This document shows, piece after piece, positions 33,351 to 42,890 of a stretch of DNA of 64,000 nucleotides (position 1 is its first letter; every line of letters starts with the position of its first letter). Origin of the DNA: Halovulum sp039190275 (GTDB taxonomy: Bacteria > Pseudomonadota > Alphaproteobacteria > Rhodobacterales > Rhodobacteraceae); NCBI GenBank assembly GCA_039190275.1, contig JBCCYF010000002.1:33486-97485 (forward strand), given 5' to 3'. The position numbers and the translations under genes are program-made. Under the pieces are notes generated by a model. That model was given only the letters and a program-made list of their open reading frames with translations. It made no database searches and was not told where the DNA came from.

Positions 33351-35432
33351 TCAGGCCACACCCAGCATGGCCGGCTTGCGTTCCGTACCGATCTCATCAA
33401 ACGAAAGCACCGGGTTACGGATGCCCTTGGCCGACAGCACCGTTTGTAGAAACCTGCGCCGTCTGGTTGAGGTCACGACCGCAGGGTAGCGCCCGGCGCG
33501 ACCTGCATCGCCCACCTTGCTGGCGACGGCCTCCGCCAACCGGTTGAATTCGCCCGGGGGTAGGGCCACATCTACTGTCCCGGCCGGTCCCTCGATCTGA
33601 AATTTGGTGAACAGTTCTTCCCAGTTAGGGCTGAGCTGGATCAATGGCAGCGCGCCATCCTGTTCCTGCAGATCAGCTGTAATCTGATAGCCGAGCCGGT
33701 GTCGGACATGCTCGCACAGCGCTTCGGGATGTTGGGTGCTGCCGTTCACCTCGCCAATGGATTCCAGGATCAGCGGGAGGTTGCGGACCGACACCCGCTC
33801 GGCCAGTAGCAGACGCAGAACCGCCTGCAGCTGATCCAGGGGAACTTTGTCGGGAACATATTCCTCGAGTATCTTGCGGTTCGCGGCAGCCCGGTCGGGA
33901 TCAGACGGCGTGATGAACTCATCCAGCAGGCGCCTCATTGTGCGACGTGTGAACAGCCGGGCAAAGTTCTGCTTGAGTATTTCCAGCAAATGCGTGGCGA
34001 TAACCTCAGTTGGGCTGACCACCGAGAAACCGGCGACTGTCGCCTCTTCTTGTTGCGCGGGCGAAATCCAGCGGGCGGGCGCACCATAGACCGGTTCAGC
34101 CACATCCCGACCTTCGGGCGAGGCGGGCGCCGCCTCGGCCATCAGCATCAGAACGCCATCGCGCTCGATCTCGCCGCGGGCCGCCTCCACCCCCTGAACC
34201 CGGATGGCATAGGTGCCGGTGGGCAAGCCGGGATTGTCGGTCAGTCGGATCTCGGGCAGGACGAACCCGAATTCCTGCGCCACATGGTTCCGCATGTTGA
34301 CGATACGTGCATCCAGACCCGTTGCCTGTTGCATGACCGTGCTGACCAGGTCTGCGGAAAACTCCAGATGGATCTCATCAAGATCCAGCATGTCGCCCAG
34401 CTTTTTGGGCGCGGGACCCGGCGCCGGGGCCTCGGCGGTCGCGGCCTTTGCGCGTTCCGCCTCGGCCAGCCGCTGTGCCGCATAGCCGCCGGCGGCCAGG
34501 ATGCCGGCCCCGGACAGAAACGGCAGCAAGGGAAGGCCCGGGATCAACGCGAAAAGCGCCATGAGGCTGGCGACTGTGTAAAGCGCTGTTGGGAACGCAC
34601 CCAGTTGTTTGATCAGAGCCCGGTCGGCCGAACCCGCGGCGCCGCCCTTGGACAAAAGTAGAGCGGTGGCGATGGAAATGATCACGGCAGGGATCTGGTT
34701 CACCAGGCCATCCCCAACGGTCAGGATCGAATAGGTCTCAAACGCCCTGCCCGCTGGCATGTCATGCTGGATGATTCCGATCGCAAGACCCATCAACAGG
34801 TTCAGCACAGTGATCAGAAGCCCTGCGACGGCATCCCCTTTGACAAATTTGGAGGCCCCATCGAGCGAGCCGAAGAATGTGGTCTCCTCCTGCTCGACCT
34901 TGCGGCGTTCGCGTGCCTCGGCATGCGTTATTGCCCCCGACGACAGATCGCTGTCGATGGCAAGCTGTTTTCCCGGCATGGCATCCAGCGCAAAGCGCGC
35001 ACCGACCTCGGCCATGCGGCCGGCGCCGCGTGTGATCACGATGAAATTGACGATCAACAGAACACCGAACACAACCAGTCCCAGAAACAGCGAGCCACCC
35101 ATAATGAACATGGCGAAGCCTTCGATCACCCCGCCGGCCGCAGCAGTGCCCCTGTGCCCCTCGCCAATGATCAGCTTGGTTGAGCTCACGTTCAGCGACA
35201 AACGCAACATCAGCGAGGCCAGAAGGATCATCGGAAAGGCCGAGAAATCAAGCGGACGCTCGATAAACAGCGTTATGGTAAAGATCAGGATCGCCAGACC
35301 AAATGAGGCTGCCAGTCCCAGATCAAGCACTATTGGCGGCATGGGCAGGACCATCATCACGATGACGGCCATAAGCGCGACCGCCAGAAGGACGGTCGGT
35401 TGGAACAGGCGATTGGGACTGAGGAATTCCAT
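33351..35432 (-). CDS. flhA: Flagellar export gate protein FlhA
   Basis: FlhA is the nonameric export-gate ring protein that binds chaperone-substrate complexes. The 693-residue protein has eight N-terminal membrane helices (about 10-310), with the conserved FHIPEP-type loop (GARFALDAMPGKQLAIDSDLSSG) and a large cytoplasmic domain. The conserved block RRLLDEFITPSD...VPLDQLQAVLRLLLAERVSVRNLPLILE is intact. Start: ATG at 35432; a GTG two codons upstream (35438) is possible. Confidence 0.97.
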   Translation of the reverse strand: MEFLSPNRLFQPTVLLAVALMAVIVMMVLPMPPIVLDLGLAASFGLAILIFTITLFIERPLDFSAFPMILLASLMLRLSLNVSSTKLIIGEGHRGTAAAGGVIEGFAMFIMGGSLFLGLVVFGVLLIVNFIVITRGAGRMAEVGARFALDAMPGKQLAIDSDLSSGAITHAEARERRKVEQEETTFFGSLDGASKFVKGDAVAGLLITVLNLLMGLAIGIIQHDMPAGRAFETYSILTVGDGLVNQIPAVIISIATALLLSKGGAAGSADRALIKQLGAFPTALYTVASLMALFALIPGLPLLPFLSGAGILAAGGYAAQRLAEAERAKAATAEAPAPGPAPKKLGDMLDLDEIHLEFSADLVSTVMQQATGLDARIVNMRNHVAQEFGFVLPEIRLTDNPGLPTGTYAIRVQGVEAARGEIERDGVLMLMAEAAPASPEGRDVAEPVYGAPARWISPAQQEEATVAGFSVVSPTEVIATHLLEILKQNFARLFTRRTMRRLLDEFITPSDPDRAAANRKILEEYVPDKVPLDQLQAVLRLLLAERVSVRNLPLILESIGEVNGSTQHPEALCEHVRHRLGYQITADLQEQDGALPLIQLSPNWEELFTKFQIEGPAGTVDVALPPGEFNRLAEAVASKVGDAGRAGRYPAVVTSTRRRRFLQTVLSAKGIRNPVLSFDEIGTERKPAMLGVA

Positions 35433-35441
35433 ACCCACGCC

Positions 35442-36218
35442 CTAGAACAACGGTCGGCGTGCGCCGGTTAACAATGGGCGGCCCGCGGGGAGTGCGGCGA
35501 TACCCGCCGTGCTGCCCAGGTGGCTGGCCGCAGGCGGACTGATCGTCAGCGGACCGGCCACATCGATCGGCAAAGGCGGTTGCGGCGAAAGCTGCCCGTA
35601 GTCCTGGGGAGCCGGAGATTGGGCCGTGTAATCGGGGATCACGCCCGGCTCCGACAGCGCCAGCGGCGGCGGTACGTCCTGACCCGACAGGCGGGCCATG
35701 ATCCGTTCAAATCGCGCCTTGTAGCGATTGGCGAACTTCGGTGTGCGAGAGTGATAGGCCGCCGCGGCTTTGGGCCAGGACCCGGTCTCGGCAAAGAGGC
35801 GTTGGAGAAACTGGGCGGCGTAAAGTGCGTTTGTGGCCGGGTCAAACATGGCTTCGATAGAGGGAAAAGCATTGCCGTGCCAGCGGTAGTTGATCTGAAA
35901 GCAACCGACGTCATAGCTGCGCGCGCCCCGGTCGTGATGCTGCAGGACATAGGCCAGCGCCTCGGCGCGGGTGTCGAACCATTTGCCCGCCCCTTCCATA
36001 TTCACGGTCCAGGGCCAGGGCGCGAGTTTGCCGTCCCTTGCGCGCCCGGTCTCGGTCCGGGTGATCGCCCGCAGGACATTCACTGGAACGCCGGTTTGGC
36101 GGGCAGCCCGCACGCCTGCCGCATCGCAAACCGCTGAAACCTCGGCGCTTGCGTAGACGGGATCCGCGCCCCAGTACGGGGCGAGGGCAAGCAGGATCAC
36201 GATCCAACGTTTGACCAA
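35442..36218 (-). CDS. Secreted lytic transglycosylase (SLT family), SltF-like
   Basis: A 258-residue periplasmic protein with signal peptide (about 1-24) and an SLT lysozyme-like domain (about 30-175): VLRAITRTETGR with the catalytic Glu, YDVGCFQINYRWHG, and AAAYHSRTP. A proline-rich tail follows (about 185-258). In Rhodobacter sphaeroides a flagellar transglycosylase, SltF, opens the cell wall for the rod because FlgJ lacks muramidase activity; the single-domain FlgJ here makes the same division likely. The start is TTG at 36218 with GAGGAG eight bases upstream. It is the first gene of the slt-flhA-fliR-flhB-fliJ unit. Confidence 0.85.
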   Translation of the reverse strand: MVKRWIVILLALAPYWGADPVYASAEVSAVCDAAGVRAARQTGVPVNVLRAITRTETGRARDGKLAPWPWTVNMEGAGKWFDTRAEALAYVLQHHDRGARSYDVGCFQINYRWHGNAFPSIEAMFDPATNALYAAQFLQRLFAETGSWPKAAAAYHSRTPKFANRYKARFERIMARLSGQDVPPPLALSEPGVIPDYTAQSPAPQDYGQLSPQPPLPIDVAGPLTISPPAASHLGSTAGIAALPAGRPLLTGARRPLF

Positions 36219-36227
36219 TGGGGGTTC

Positions 36228-36247
36228 TCCTCCGACAGGTTGGTCGG
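36228..36247 (-). promoter_or_regulatory. Hairpin in the leader of the transglycosylase gene
   Basis: CTCCGAC and GTCGGAG form a seven-pair stem with a six-base loop just upstream of the TTG start. One arm adjoins and partly includes the GGAGGAG ribosome binding site, so folding could limit translation. The rest of the 249-base gap to pip shows nothing clear. Confidence 0.3.
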
Positions 36248-36467
36248 AGAGGTATCGTCAGGTGGTTACAAAAGAGTAAGCATGCCGAGAGAAACGATGA
36301 ACCGCGCCGACAATCCGTCCCAAAGATCGGGTTTGCGCCGACCATACCGCTGGCTCGAACTGCCTTGAGTGGGTGCGCGACATGCGATCCCGGGTGCTGG
36401 GAACCGTTAAAAAACTGCGCATCTGACCCGGTGATAGGGCTTGCCGGGACAGACAGCCGCCCCTGCG

Positions 36468-37478
36468 TCAGCCGCGATGCGCCCTGCGACGCGTGATCAG
36501 TGTCTGGTCGCGCAAGCCATCCATGAACCCCACCAGTTGCTCGGAAATGCCGGGCTCGGAAAGTGCATGGCCCGCCTCTGTGACCATGCGCAATTCAGAG
36601 CCGGGCCAGGCGGCGTGGATCTTTGCGGCGGTGGAGGGTGGACAAACCATGTCATACCGGCCCTGCGCTATGTAGCCGGGAATACCGTGCAACCTGGGCA
36701 TGTCACGGTGGATCTGGCCGTCGACCTCCAGAAATCCATTGTGAATGAAGTAATGGTTCTCAAGGCGCGCAAACGCCCGGGCATAGCTGCCCGAGGGCGC
36801 GCCGCGATTGCCGTTCGAATTCAGCACCGCAAGCGAGCTTTCCCATCCGGCCCAAGCACGGGCAAAGCGTGTTTGTTCGGCCTCGTCACTGCCGAAAAGC
36901 CGCTTGTGGTAGGCGGTGATCAGATCCGACCGCTCATCCGCCGGGACCATATGGCTGAATGCCCGCCACTGATCCGGCCAGAACGCACCGGCGCCCCCGC
37001 CATAAAACCACTCAAGCTCGGCCTGGGTCATGGTGAAAACGCCGCGCAGCACCAGCGCTTCTACACGCTCAGGGTGGGTCTGTGCGTAGATCAGTGCCAG
37101 GGTTGCGCCCCACGAACCTCCGAAGACCACCCATCGTTTGATGCCCAGCGCCTCGCGGATCCGCTCGATATCGGCGACCAGATCCCAGGTCGTGTTGTTG
37201 TCGACGCTGGCGTGCGGTGTTGAGCGTCCGCAGCCACGTTGATCGAACAACACTGTCCGATAGTGCAGTGGGTCGAAGAACCGGCGCATCCCAGGCGAAC
37301 AGCCGCCCCCCGGGCCGCCATGCAATACAACCACCGGGGCACCGTTCTTTATGCCGCACTCTTCGACATAGACACGATGACCACCAGGCATCTCCATCAC
37401 CTGCTGGCGAAAGGGCTCTCTGGGCGGGTACAAGCTGCGCCGAGGTGACGCGCTTTGACGGTCTTGGGTTTCCGGCAT
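36468..37478 (-). CDS. pip: Proline iminopeptidase
   Basis: A 336-residue alpha/beta hydrolase that removes N-terminal proline from peptides. It shows VVLHGGPGGGCSPGMRRFFDP (oxyanion loop), FDQRGCGRSTPHA, the nucleophile elbow FGGSWGATLALIYAQTHPERV (catalytic Ser), and the late Asp and His (QGRYDMVCPP, EAGHALSEPG). Length matches the family. The ATG at 37478 is chosen; longer frames cross the divergent ubiG promoter. Confidence 0.93.
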   Translation of the reverse strand: MPETQDRQSASPRRSLYPPREPFRQQVMEMPGGHRVYVEECGIKNGAPVVVLHGGPGGGCSPGMRRFFDPLHYRTVLFDQRGCGRSTPHASVDNNTTWDLVADIERIREALGIKRWVVFGGSWGATLALIYAQTHPERVEALVLRGVFTMTQAELEWFYGGGAGAFWPDQWRAFSHMVPADERSDLITAYHKRLFGSDEAEQTRFARAWAGWESSLAVLNSNGNRGAPSGSYARAFARLENHYFIHNGFLEVDGQIHRDMPRLHGIPGYIAQGRYDMVCPPSTAAKIHAAWPGSELRMVTEAGHALSEPGISEQLVGFMDGLRDQTLITRRRAHRG

Positions 37479-37526
37479 CAATCCATGATCTACATGTAGA
37501 ATGGAACATAATCGCAGGTTGGTCGA

Positions 37527-38273
37527 ATGAGCGCAACGCAAGAGACGACGGTCGAGCCCGGTGAAATCGCCAAATTCGAGGCGATGGCGGCAGAGTGGTG
37601 GGATCCGGCCGGAAAATTCAAGCCTTTGCATATGCTCAACCCCACGCGGCTGGATTACATTATCGAGCAGATCGCGGCGGAGTTCGGTCGGGACCCGCAG
37701 GCGCCGAAGGCGTTTGAGGGGTTGCGCATCTTCGATATCGGCTGCGGTGGAGGGTTGCTCTCAGAACCCATGGCACGGCTCGGAGCGACAGTTGTTGGCG
37801 CGGATGCGGCCGCCCGCAATATCCCGGTCGCCCGCGTCCACGCCGAACAATCCGGTCTGGAAATCGACTACAGGCACACGACCGCGGAGGAGGTGGCGGC
37901 TGGCGGCGAAACCTTTGATGTCGTGCTGAACATGGAGGTGGTGGAGCATGTGCCCGATCCGCTCACCTTTCTAACCGCCTGTCAAAAACTGCTTCGGCCC
38001 GGGGGGCTCATGGTCTGCTCAACCATCAACAGAAACCCAAAAAGCTATATGATGGCGATCATCGGCGCAGAACACGTGATGCGCTGGTTGCCCAAAGGCA
38101 CCCATGAATGGAAAAAGTTCATCACGCCAGACGAGTTGTTCGAACTGTTGAGCGCGTCAGGTATGACGCCGGTCGATCGCAAGGGGTTTGTGTTCAATCC
38201 CGTCAGATGGTCATGGTCGCTGTCGGACCGGGATCTTTCGGTAAACTATGTCACGGCAAGCACAAAGCCCTGA
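37527..38273 (+). CDS. ubiG: Ubiquinone biosynthesis O-methyltransferase UbiG
   Basis: UbiG performs both O-methylations of ubiquinone synthesis on the membrane face. The 248-residue protein has KFEAMAAEWWDPAGKFKPLHMLNPTRLDYI, SAM motif I IFDIGCGGGLLSEPMARLGA, and VLNMEVVEHVPDP ... STINRNPKSY. All are characteristic of UbiG. It is divergent from pip with a 48-base gap that contains the ten-base palindrome CTACATGTAG (37490-37499). Confidence 0.96.
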   Translation: MSATQETTVEPGEIAKFEAMAAEWWDPAGKFKPLHMLNPTRLDYIIEQIAAEFGRDPQAPKAFEGLRIFDIGCGGGLLSEPMARLGATVVGADAAARNIPVARVHAEQSGLEIDYRHTTAEEVAAGGETFDVVLNMEVVEHVPDPLTFLTACQKLLRPGGLMVCSTINRNPKSYMMAIIGAEHVMRWLPKGTHEWKKFITPDELFELLSASGMTPVDRKGFVFNPVRWSWSLSDRDLSVNYVTASTKP

Positions 38274-38445
38274 TCAATAGTCGGTTGGCGCTTGGCCCTG
38301 GCGCCGATCTGATCCTATAGCTGAGTAATGGTGCCGAAGCTGAATGGCCATAGCATTTCGCATCAGTAGCTCAGTATATGTATTAAATTCAGTATGATGT
38401 TGCTTTGAAGGGCGACCTGCCGATAGATTGCGATCGAATTCCGGT

Positions 38446-38895
38446 CTAGAGATCGGACAGCAGCAGACCGCGCAGCTTGCGCAAAACTGGAAGGGCGGCG
38501 CGCACGCTCTCCGATCCCAGATCCTGCATGGTCTCATCGAACACCGGGGCGACGGCGGCAACGGCGGCTTCGCGCGCCCGCGCCCCGGCGGGGCTTATCA
38601 CAACGAACTTCTGCCGGGCATCGTCCCAATCCGGGCGGATATGAACATAGCCCGCGCGCTGGAGCTTACCCAGCGTGTTGGTCATGGCGGCCTTGGTGAC
38701 ATGAAAGACCCGTGCAAGCTGGGCCGGTGTCCGGTCCGACCTTACACCTGCAAGGTAATTCAACAACGTGAAGTGCGACAGCTCCATCCCCTTGGGCAGC
38801 GCTTTGGACAGACGCGCCCGCATCAGTTGGTCAACCGTCGCAATTTCGGAAAAAAGGCCGATTGCAAGGGGATCCGATGTGGGCCGTTCAGTCAT
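38446..38895 (-). CDS. MarR-family transcriptional regulator
   Basis: A 149-residue winged-helix regulator: dimerisation helices at both ends and a DNA-binding core (about 45-105: HFTLLNYLAGVRSDRTPAQLARVFHVTKAAMTNTLGKLQRAGYVHIRPDWDDARQKFVVISPAG). The wing has the D-x-R motif. MarR proteins respond to small aromatic or oxidative signals. Its ATG overlaps the end of the amidase gene upstream by eight bases, so it is co-transcribed with the amidase and glutaredoxin genes; its target is unknown. Confidence 0.9.
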   Translation of the reverse strand: MTERPTSDPLAIGLFSEIATVDQLMRARLSKALPKGMELSHFTLLNYLAGVRSDRTPAQLARVFHVTKAAMTNTLGKLQRAGYVHIRPDWDDARQKFVVISPAGARAREAAVAAVAPVFDETMQDLGSESVRAALPVLRKLRGLLLSDL

Positions 38896-39730
38896 CTGGC
38901 ACCGGCTCTTCATAGGTCACGTGATTTACCAGGTTGGGCACCCGTCGACGTGCTTCTGCCACGGCATCGAGCTGCAGATCCACGCAGGACCAGCCGACCC
39001 CCTCTCCCATATCCAAGAGTACCGCGCCCCATGGATCGACTACAAGCGAATGACCCCAGGTTTGCCGTTCCCTGCCGCCAGCCACGGCACGATGGGTTCC
39101 GGTCTGGGCAGGGGCCAGAACATAGCAGCCGGTCTCGATCGCCCGGGCGCGCAACAGAACCTCCCAATGCGCCTCGCCTGTGGGCCGGGTGAAGGCGGAC
39201 GGGATCGACAGGATCTGAGCCCCGGCACGCGCAAGACTGTGGTATAGCGGGGGGAAACGCAGATCATAGCAAATCGTCATCCCCAATTGCGTAGCATCCG
39301 GCGTGCGGGCAAGCACTGCCCGCGTTCCGGGGAGGTATCCGTCGGACTCGCGGTACACCTCGGTGCTGTGTAAATCGACATCGAACATATGGATCTTGTC
39401 ATAGCGGGCCAGAATACTACCGTCCGGTCCCAACAGGATGGAGCGATTGGCAAAGCGCTTTTCGCTGGTCTTTAGCGCAAGCGAACCGATCAGAAGCGTA
39501 ATCCCGAGCTCAGCCGCGAGCTGCTGCAAGCCTGCAAGCGTTTCGTCGCGATGCTCGGGCTCCAGAACCTGCTCCTGACGGGCGCGAGACAGCGAGACGC
39601 AATTTGTAACCTCGGGCGTAGCGACAAACGTCGCACTGTCCTTGGCCGCGGCGCGGATCAACTCTGAAGTCTGGGTGAGATTCTCGGCCGGATCATCCGT
39701 CGAGGACAGCTGGATCAGGCCGACCCGCAT
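38888..39730 (-). CDS. Carbon-nitrogen hydrolase (nitrilase family, Nit-type amidase)
   Basis: A 280-residue cytoplasmic amidase with the Glu-Lys-Cys triad visible: Glu in ATPEVTNCVS, Lys in YDKIHMFDVD and Cys in MTICYDLRFPPLYHSLARAGA. The pattern resembles bacterial homologues of Nit1/Nit2, which remove the amide from deaminated glutathione or alpha-ketoglutaramate. The next gene upstream is a glutaredoxin, so a glutathione-repair role is attractive but inferred. ATG at 39730 nearly abuts the grxC stop. Confidence 0.88.
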   Translation of the reverse strand: MRVGLIQLSSTDDPAENLTQTSELIRAAAKDSATFVATPEVTNCVSLSRARQEQVLEPEHRDETLAGLQQLAAELGITLLIGSLALKTSEKRFANRSILLGPDGSILARYDKIHMFDVDLHSTEVYRESDGYLPGTRAVLARTPDATQLGMTICYDLRFPPLYHSLARAGAQILSIPSAFTRPTGEAHWEVLLRARAIETGCYVLAPAQTGTHRAVAGGRERQTWGHSLVVDPWGAVLLDMGEGVGWSCVDLQLDAVAEARRRVPNLVNHVTYEEPVPDD

Positions 39731-39731
39731 G

Positions 39732-39989
39732 TTATTCCGCCAAAAGCGCGTCCAGCTTGCCGGCGCGCTCAAGCGCGTTCATATCGTCGAAACCGCCTAT
39801 GTGCTGATCTCCGATAAAGATCTGTGGCACGGTCCGGCCGCCGTTCGAACGTTGTGTCATCTCGGTCCGTTTTGAACTGTCCAGCATTACGTTGAACTCT
39901 GAAAAACTGACGCCCTTGGATTCTAGCAGGCGTTTGGCAGCAACACAGTAGCCGCAGATCGGTGTGGTATAAAGCTCGACAGGTTTCAT
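39732..39989 (-). CDS. grxC: Glutaredoxin 3
   Basis: An 85-residue dithiol glutaredoxin with VELYTTPICGYCVAAKRLL (CxxC active site Cys-Gly-Tyr-Cys), the cis-Pro segment RTVPQIFIGDQHIGGFDDM, and normal length. It uses glutathione to reduce disulfides in the cytoplasm. It is the first gene of grxC-amidase-marR. Longer upstream frames lack the family sequence, so the ATG at 39989 is used. Confidence 0.95.
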   Translation of the reverse strand: MKPVELYTTPICGYCVAAKRLLESKGVSFSEFNVMLDSSKRTEMTQRSNGGRTVPQIFIGDQHIGGFDDMNALERAGKLDALLAE

Positions 39990-40015
39990 ATGTGTCTCCG
40001 TGGGGTGCAGGAGCG

Positions 40016-40753
40016 TTATATAGGGTCGAACCCGTCTCGCGCAACGCGTGCAATCACCAGCACATGTATCCGCGCGGCACCCGCGTCCCGGCACGCCTTT
40101 GCGCAAGCTGAAAGTGTTGCGCCCGTTGTCATGACATCGTCCAGCAGCAGGATGGTGCGTCCGGCAACCCTGGCGCGGTGGCGGGGCGTGACCGTGATCG
40201 AACCCGCAAGCAGCTCGTGCCGTTGTGTGCGTGTCTTTCCCCGCAAACTGTCGGTGGCGCGATGACGGGTCAGAAGGTCGGGCACCACCCGGGCTTGCTG
40301 GCGGAATTGTGGTCGCCGCGCCAGTTCGGCGGTCTGGTTTGCGCGCCGTTTAACCAAGCGCACCCAGTGCAGCGGGACAGGCGCAATGATATCCGCGCCC
40401 GACATCACGTCTTGCCCGGCACGGGCCATCCAGCGGGCCAAAACCGCGGTCAGATCCAGCCGGTCGCGGTGTTTGAAGCGTAGAATGATGTCTTTTGCGG
40501 TACCTTGATACAGCACCGCAGCGCGGCCCTTGTCCCATCCGGGCGGATGAGAGGTGCAGCTTTCGCACACTGCGGTCTGACCAGGGGCAGCTGTCGGTAC
40601 CGGGACCCCGCAACAGTCACAGACCGGCCCACTGATAAATGCGGTATCGGACCAGCAATCAGGACAAAGCCCATGTGCGGCATCCGTGGGCAGCCGGCAG
40701 CCCGCGCATTCGGGCGGATAGACCATGTCAATGACCCGGTTGAGTGCGTTCAT
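40016..40753 (-). CDS. comF: ComF family protein
   Basis: A 245-residue protein with an N-terminal pair of zinc-binding Cys clusters (CAGC...CPDC, CDCC...CESC, about 15-65) and a phosphoribosyltransferase-like domain with the PRPP loop ILLLDDVMTTGATLSACAKAC (about 200-220). In competent bacteria ComF helps DNA uptake; in others the role is unclear. The ending IARVARDGFDP is typical of Rhodobacteraceae homologues. Confidence 0.88.
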   Translation of the reverse strand: MNALNRVIDMVYPPECAGCRLPTDAAHGLCPDCWSDTAFISGPVCDCCGVPVPTAAPGQTAVCESCTSHPPGWDKGRAAVLYQGTAKDIILRFKHRDRLDLTAVLARWMARAGQDVMSGADIIAPVPLHWVRLVKRRANQTAELARRPQFRQQARVVPDLLTRHRATDSLRGKTRTQRHELLAGSITVTPRHRARVAGRTILLLDDVMTTGATLSACAKACRDAGAARIHVLVIARVARDGFDPI

Positions 40754-40806
40754 AGCTTTCCTTTCACGCGCCTACCGCCTAGATCGCGGTATGAGAGGAG
40801 GATCGA

Positions 40807-41664
40807 ATGTCCAACCCGCCGAAACTAACCGATCGTCGGGCCTTGGCCCTGCATCGGGCGCGCGCCCATGCTGCGCCGGTGACATTCCTTCAGGCAGAGG
40901 CGGCTGCACAGGTTTCAGAAAGACTGATCGAGGTTAACAAGTCGTTCACATCGGCCGCTGTGGTCGGACCGATGGCAGGGTTCTGGCAGAACGCACTCGC
41001 GGACTTGGCCGATTTCAGCGCCATCGATGACAATGAAACAATCGATCTTCAGCCTGCCAGTTTGGACTTGCTTGTGCACGCACTGGCGCTTCACTGGGCG
41101 GACGATCCGGTCGGCCAGCTTGTCCAGATGCGGCGCGCCCTGAGACCCGATGGGCTGATGATTGCAATTCTGTTCGGTGACCTGACGCTGCATGAATTGC
41201 GCAGTTCCCTTGCCAGTGCCGAGGTGGCACTGCGTGGCGGCCTGTCGTCCCGTGTCGCCCCTATGGGCGAATTGCGTGATCTGGGTGGTCTGCTGCAGCG
41301 GGCCGGGTTCGCGCTGCCGGTTGCTGACCGAAGCCGCACGACCGTGTCCTATGCCGATATGTTCGCTCTGATCCGGGACCTGCGCGCTATGGGTGAAACA
41401 AATGCGCTTCACAGCAGGGATCGCCGTGTCGTGTCCCGCGAACTCTTCTCCCGTGCCGCACAAGTGTATGCGCGGTCCTTTCCCGCGGACGGCAACCGGA
41501 TCTCGGCAACGTTTGATCTCGTGTATCTGACCGGCTGGGCACCGGCCGCAGATCAACCGCGACCGCTGCGCCCCGGTTCCGCCACCACACGGCTGGCTGA
41601 CGCATTGGGTACAACCGAATTGCGCAGCGGAGACGCGACAGTTCGCCCGGGCAAAGGCAATTGA
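40807..41664 (+). CDS. NDUFAF5/BioC-like SAM-dependent protein
   Basis: A 285-residue class I methyltransferase fold: early helix LHRARAHAAPVTFLQAEAAAQVSERLIEVNKSF, LDLLVHALALHWADDPVGQLVQMRRALRPDGLMIAILFGDLTL, and SRVAPMGELRDLGGLLQRAGFALPVADR. These match bacterial homologues of NDUFAF5, which hydroxylates an arginine of a complex I subunit. The glycine-rich SAM loop is poorly preserved, as also seen in this group. It is preceded by AGGAGG and divergent from comF. Confidence 0.8.
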   Translation: MSNPPKLTDRRALALHRARAHAAPVTFLQAEAAAQVSERLIEVNKSFTSAAVVGPMAGFWQNALADLADFSAIDDNETIDLQPASLDLLVHALALHWADDPVGQLVQMRRALRPDGLMIAILFGDLTLHELRSSLASAEVALRGGLSSRVAPMGELRDLGGLLQRAGFALPVADRSRTTVSYADMFALIRDLRAMGETNALHSRDRRVVSRELFSRAAQVYARSFPADGNRISATFDLVYLTGWAPAADQPRPLRPGSATTRLADALGTTELRSGDATVRPGKGN

Positions 41665-41718
41665 CCTCGGAACCAAGGGGCTTATCTGCCGTAGATCATT
41701 TGACCGGTGGGGCCTATC

Positions 41719-42831
41719 ATGTATGACGCGCAGATGAATTCTACGATGCCAGCCGACGAGACGCGCCAGCGCATGTGTCCCATACATCCGGGTGAAGGTC
41801 GGCTGACACATGCGAATGCCGATCATCCAGCGGTTGCCAAGGCCAAGATCGGAGTGGTCCTGTCGAACCTTGGAACGCCGGACAATCATGACTATTGGTC
41901 GATGCGCCGCTATCTGAACGAATTTCTGTCGGACCGCCGCGTGATCGATTACTCACCCTGGCTGTGGCAGCCTTTGCTGCAACTTATTATTCTCACCAAA
42001 CGTCCCTTCTCCTCCGGAGAGGCCTATCGCGGGATCTGGAACACCAAGGATGATGAAAGCCCCCTGCTGACCACGACACGGAACCAGGCGCATAAAGTGG
42101 CCCAGGCGGTACAGGCCCAGTACGGCGACGATGTGATCGTGGATTTCTGCATGCGGTACGGCAACCCTTCAACCAAGGACGTCATCCAACGGCTGAAAGA
42201 TCAGGGGTGTGAGAAGATTGTCTTCTTCCCCTTGTATCCGCAGTACTCGGCGCCGACGACTGCCACCGCTTGCGATCAGGCGTTCCGGGTGCTGATGCAG
42301 ATGAACTGGCAGCCCTCCATACGAACGGTCGGGGCCTATTACGACAATCCTCTCTACATCGAAGCGCTGGCTCAATCTGTCGAGCGGACCTATGCCAAGC
42401 TCGCGACACGCCCCGATATCCTTGTCACATCGTATCACGGTGTGCCGCAACGTTACCTGATGGAGGGCGATCCGTATCACTGCCAGTGCCAGAAAACCAC
42501 GCGGTTGCTGAAGGAACGTTTGGGGTGGACCGACACCGATATCATCACGACGTTTCAGTCAAAGTTCGGCCCTGAGGAATGGCTTCAGCCCTATACCGTG
42601 GAAGAGGTCGCCCGGCTTGCGCAGGACGGCAAAAAGCGTATCGCCATCATGGCGCCAGCCTTCAGTTCCGATTGTGTCGAAACACTGGAAGAGATTAACG
42701 AGGAAATAAAAGAAAGTTTCGAAGAGGCAGGAGGCGAAGAATTCACCTATATCGACTGCCTGAACGATGATGCGGCGCATATCGACATGATGGTGTCGAT
42801 CATCGGCCGGGAACTGTCCGGCTGGATCTGA
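41719..42831 (+). CDS. hemH: Ferrochelatase
   Basis: HemH inserts ferrous iron into protoporphyrin IX, the last step of haem synthesis. The 370-residue protein has GVVLSNLGTPDNHDYWSMRRYLNEFLSDRRVID, MRYGNPSTKDVIQRL, FPLYPQYSAPTTATA, SYHGVPQRYL with the metal-binding His, QCQKTTRLL, FQSKFGPEEWLQPYT and APAFSSDCVETLEEI. The start at 41719 follows GGTGGGG by six bases and leaves an N-terminal extension of about 45 residues beyond the core. Confidence 0.96.
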   Translation: MYDAQMNSTMPADETRQRMCPIHPGEGRLTHANADHPAVAKAKIGVVLSNLGTPDNHDYWSMRRYLNEFLSDRRVIDYSPWLWQPLLQLIILTKRPFSSGEAYRGIWNTKDDESPLLTTTRNQAHKVAQAVQAQYGDDVIVDFCMRYGNPSTKDVIQRLKDQGCEKIVFFPLYPQYSAPTTATACDQAFRVLMQMNWQPSIRTVGAYYDNPLYIEALAQSVERTYAKLATRPDILVTSYHGVPQRYLMEGDPYHCQCQKTTRLLKERLGWTDTDIITTFQSKFGPEEWLQPYTVEEVARLAQDGKKRIAIMAPAFSSDCVETLEEINEEIKESFEEAGGEEFTYIDCLNDDAAHIDMMVSIIGRELSGWI

Positions 42832-42890
42832 CGCCGACCAACCTGAGGCCCACCCGATGTCCGGGCGCTGTTACCCGACAATACCGACGT

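Noticed and set aside
40915..41889. Minus-strand frame of 324 codons opposite the NDUFAF5-like gene
   Set aside because: It is a shadow of the plus-strand gene, which has methyltransferase motifs and a ribosome site.
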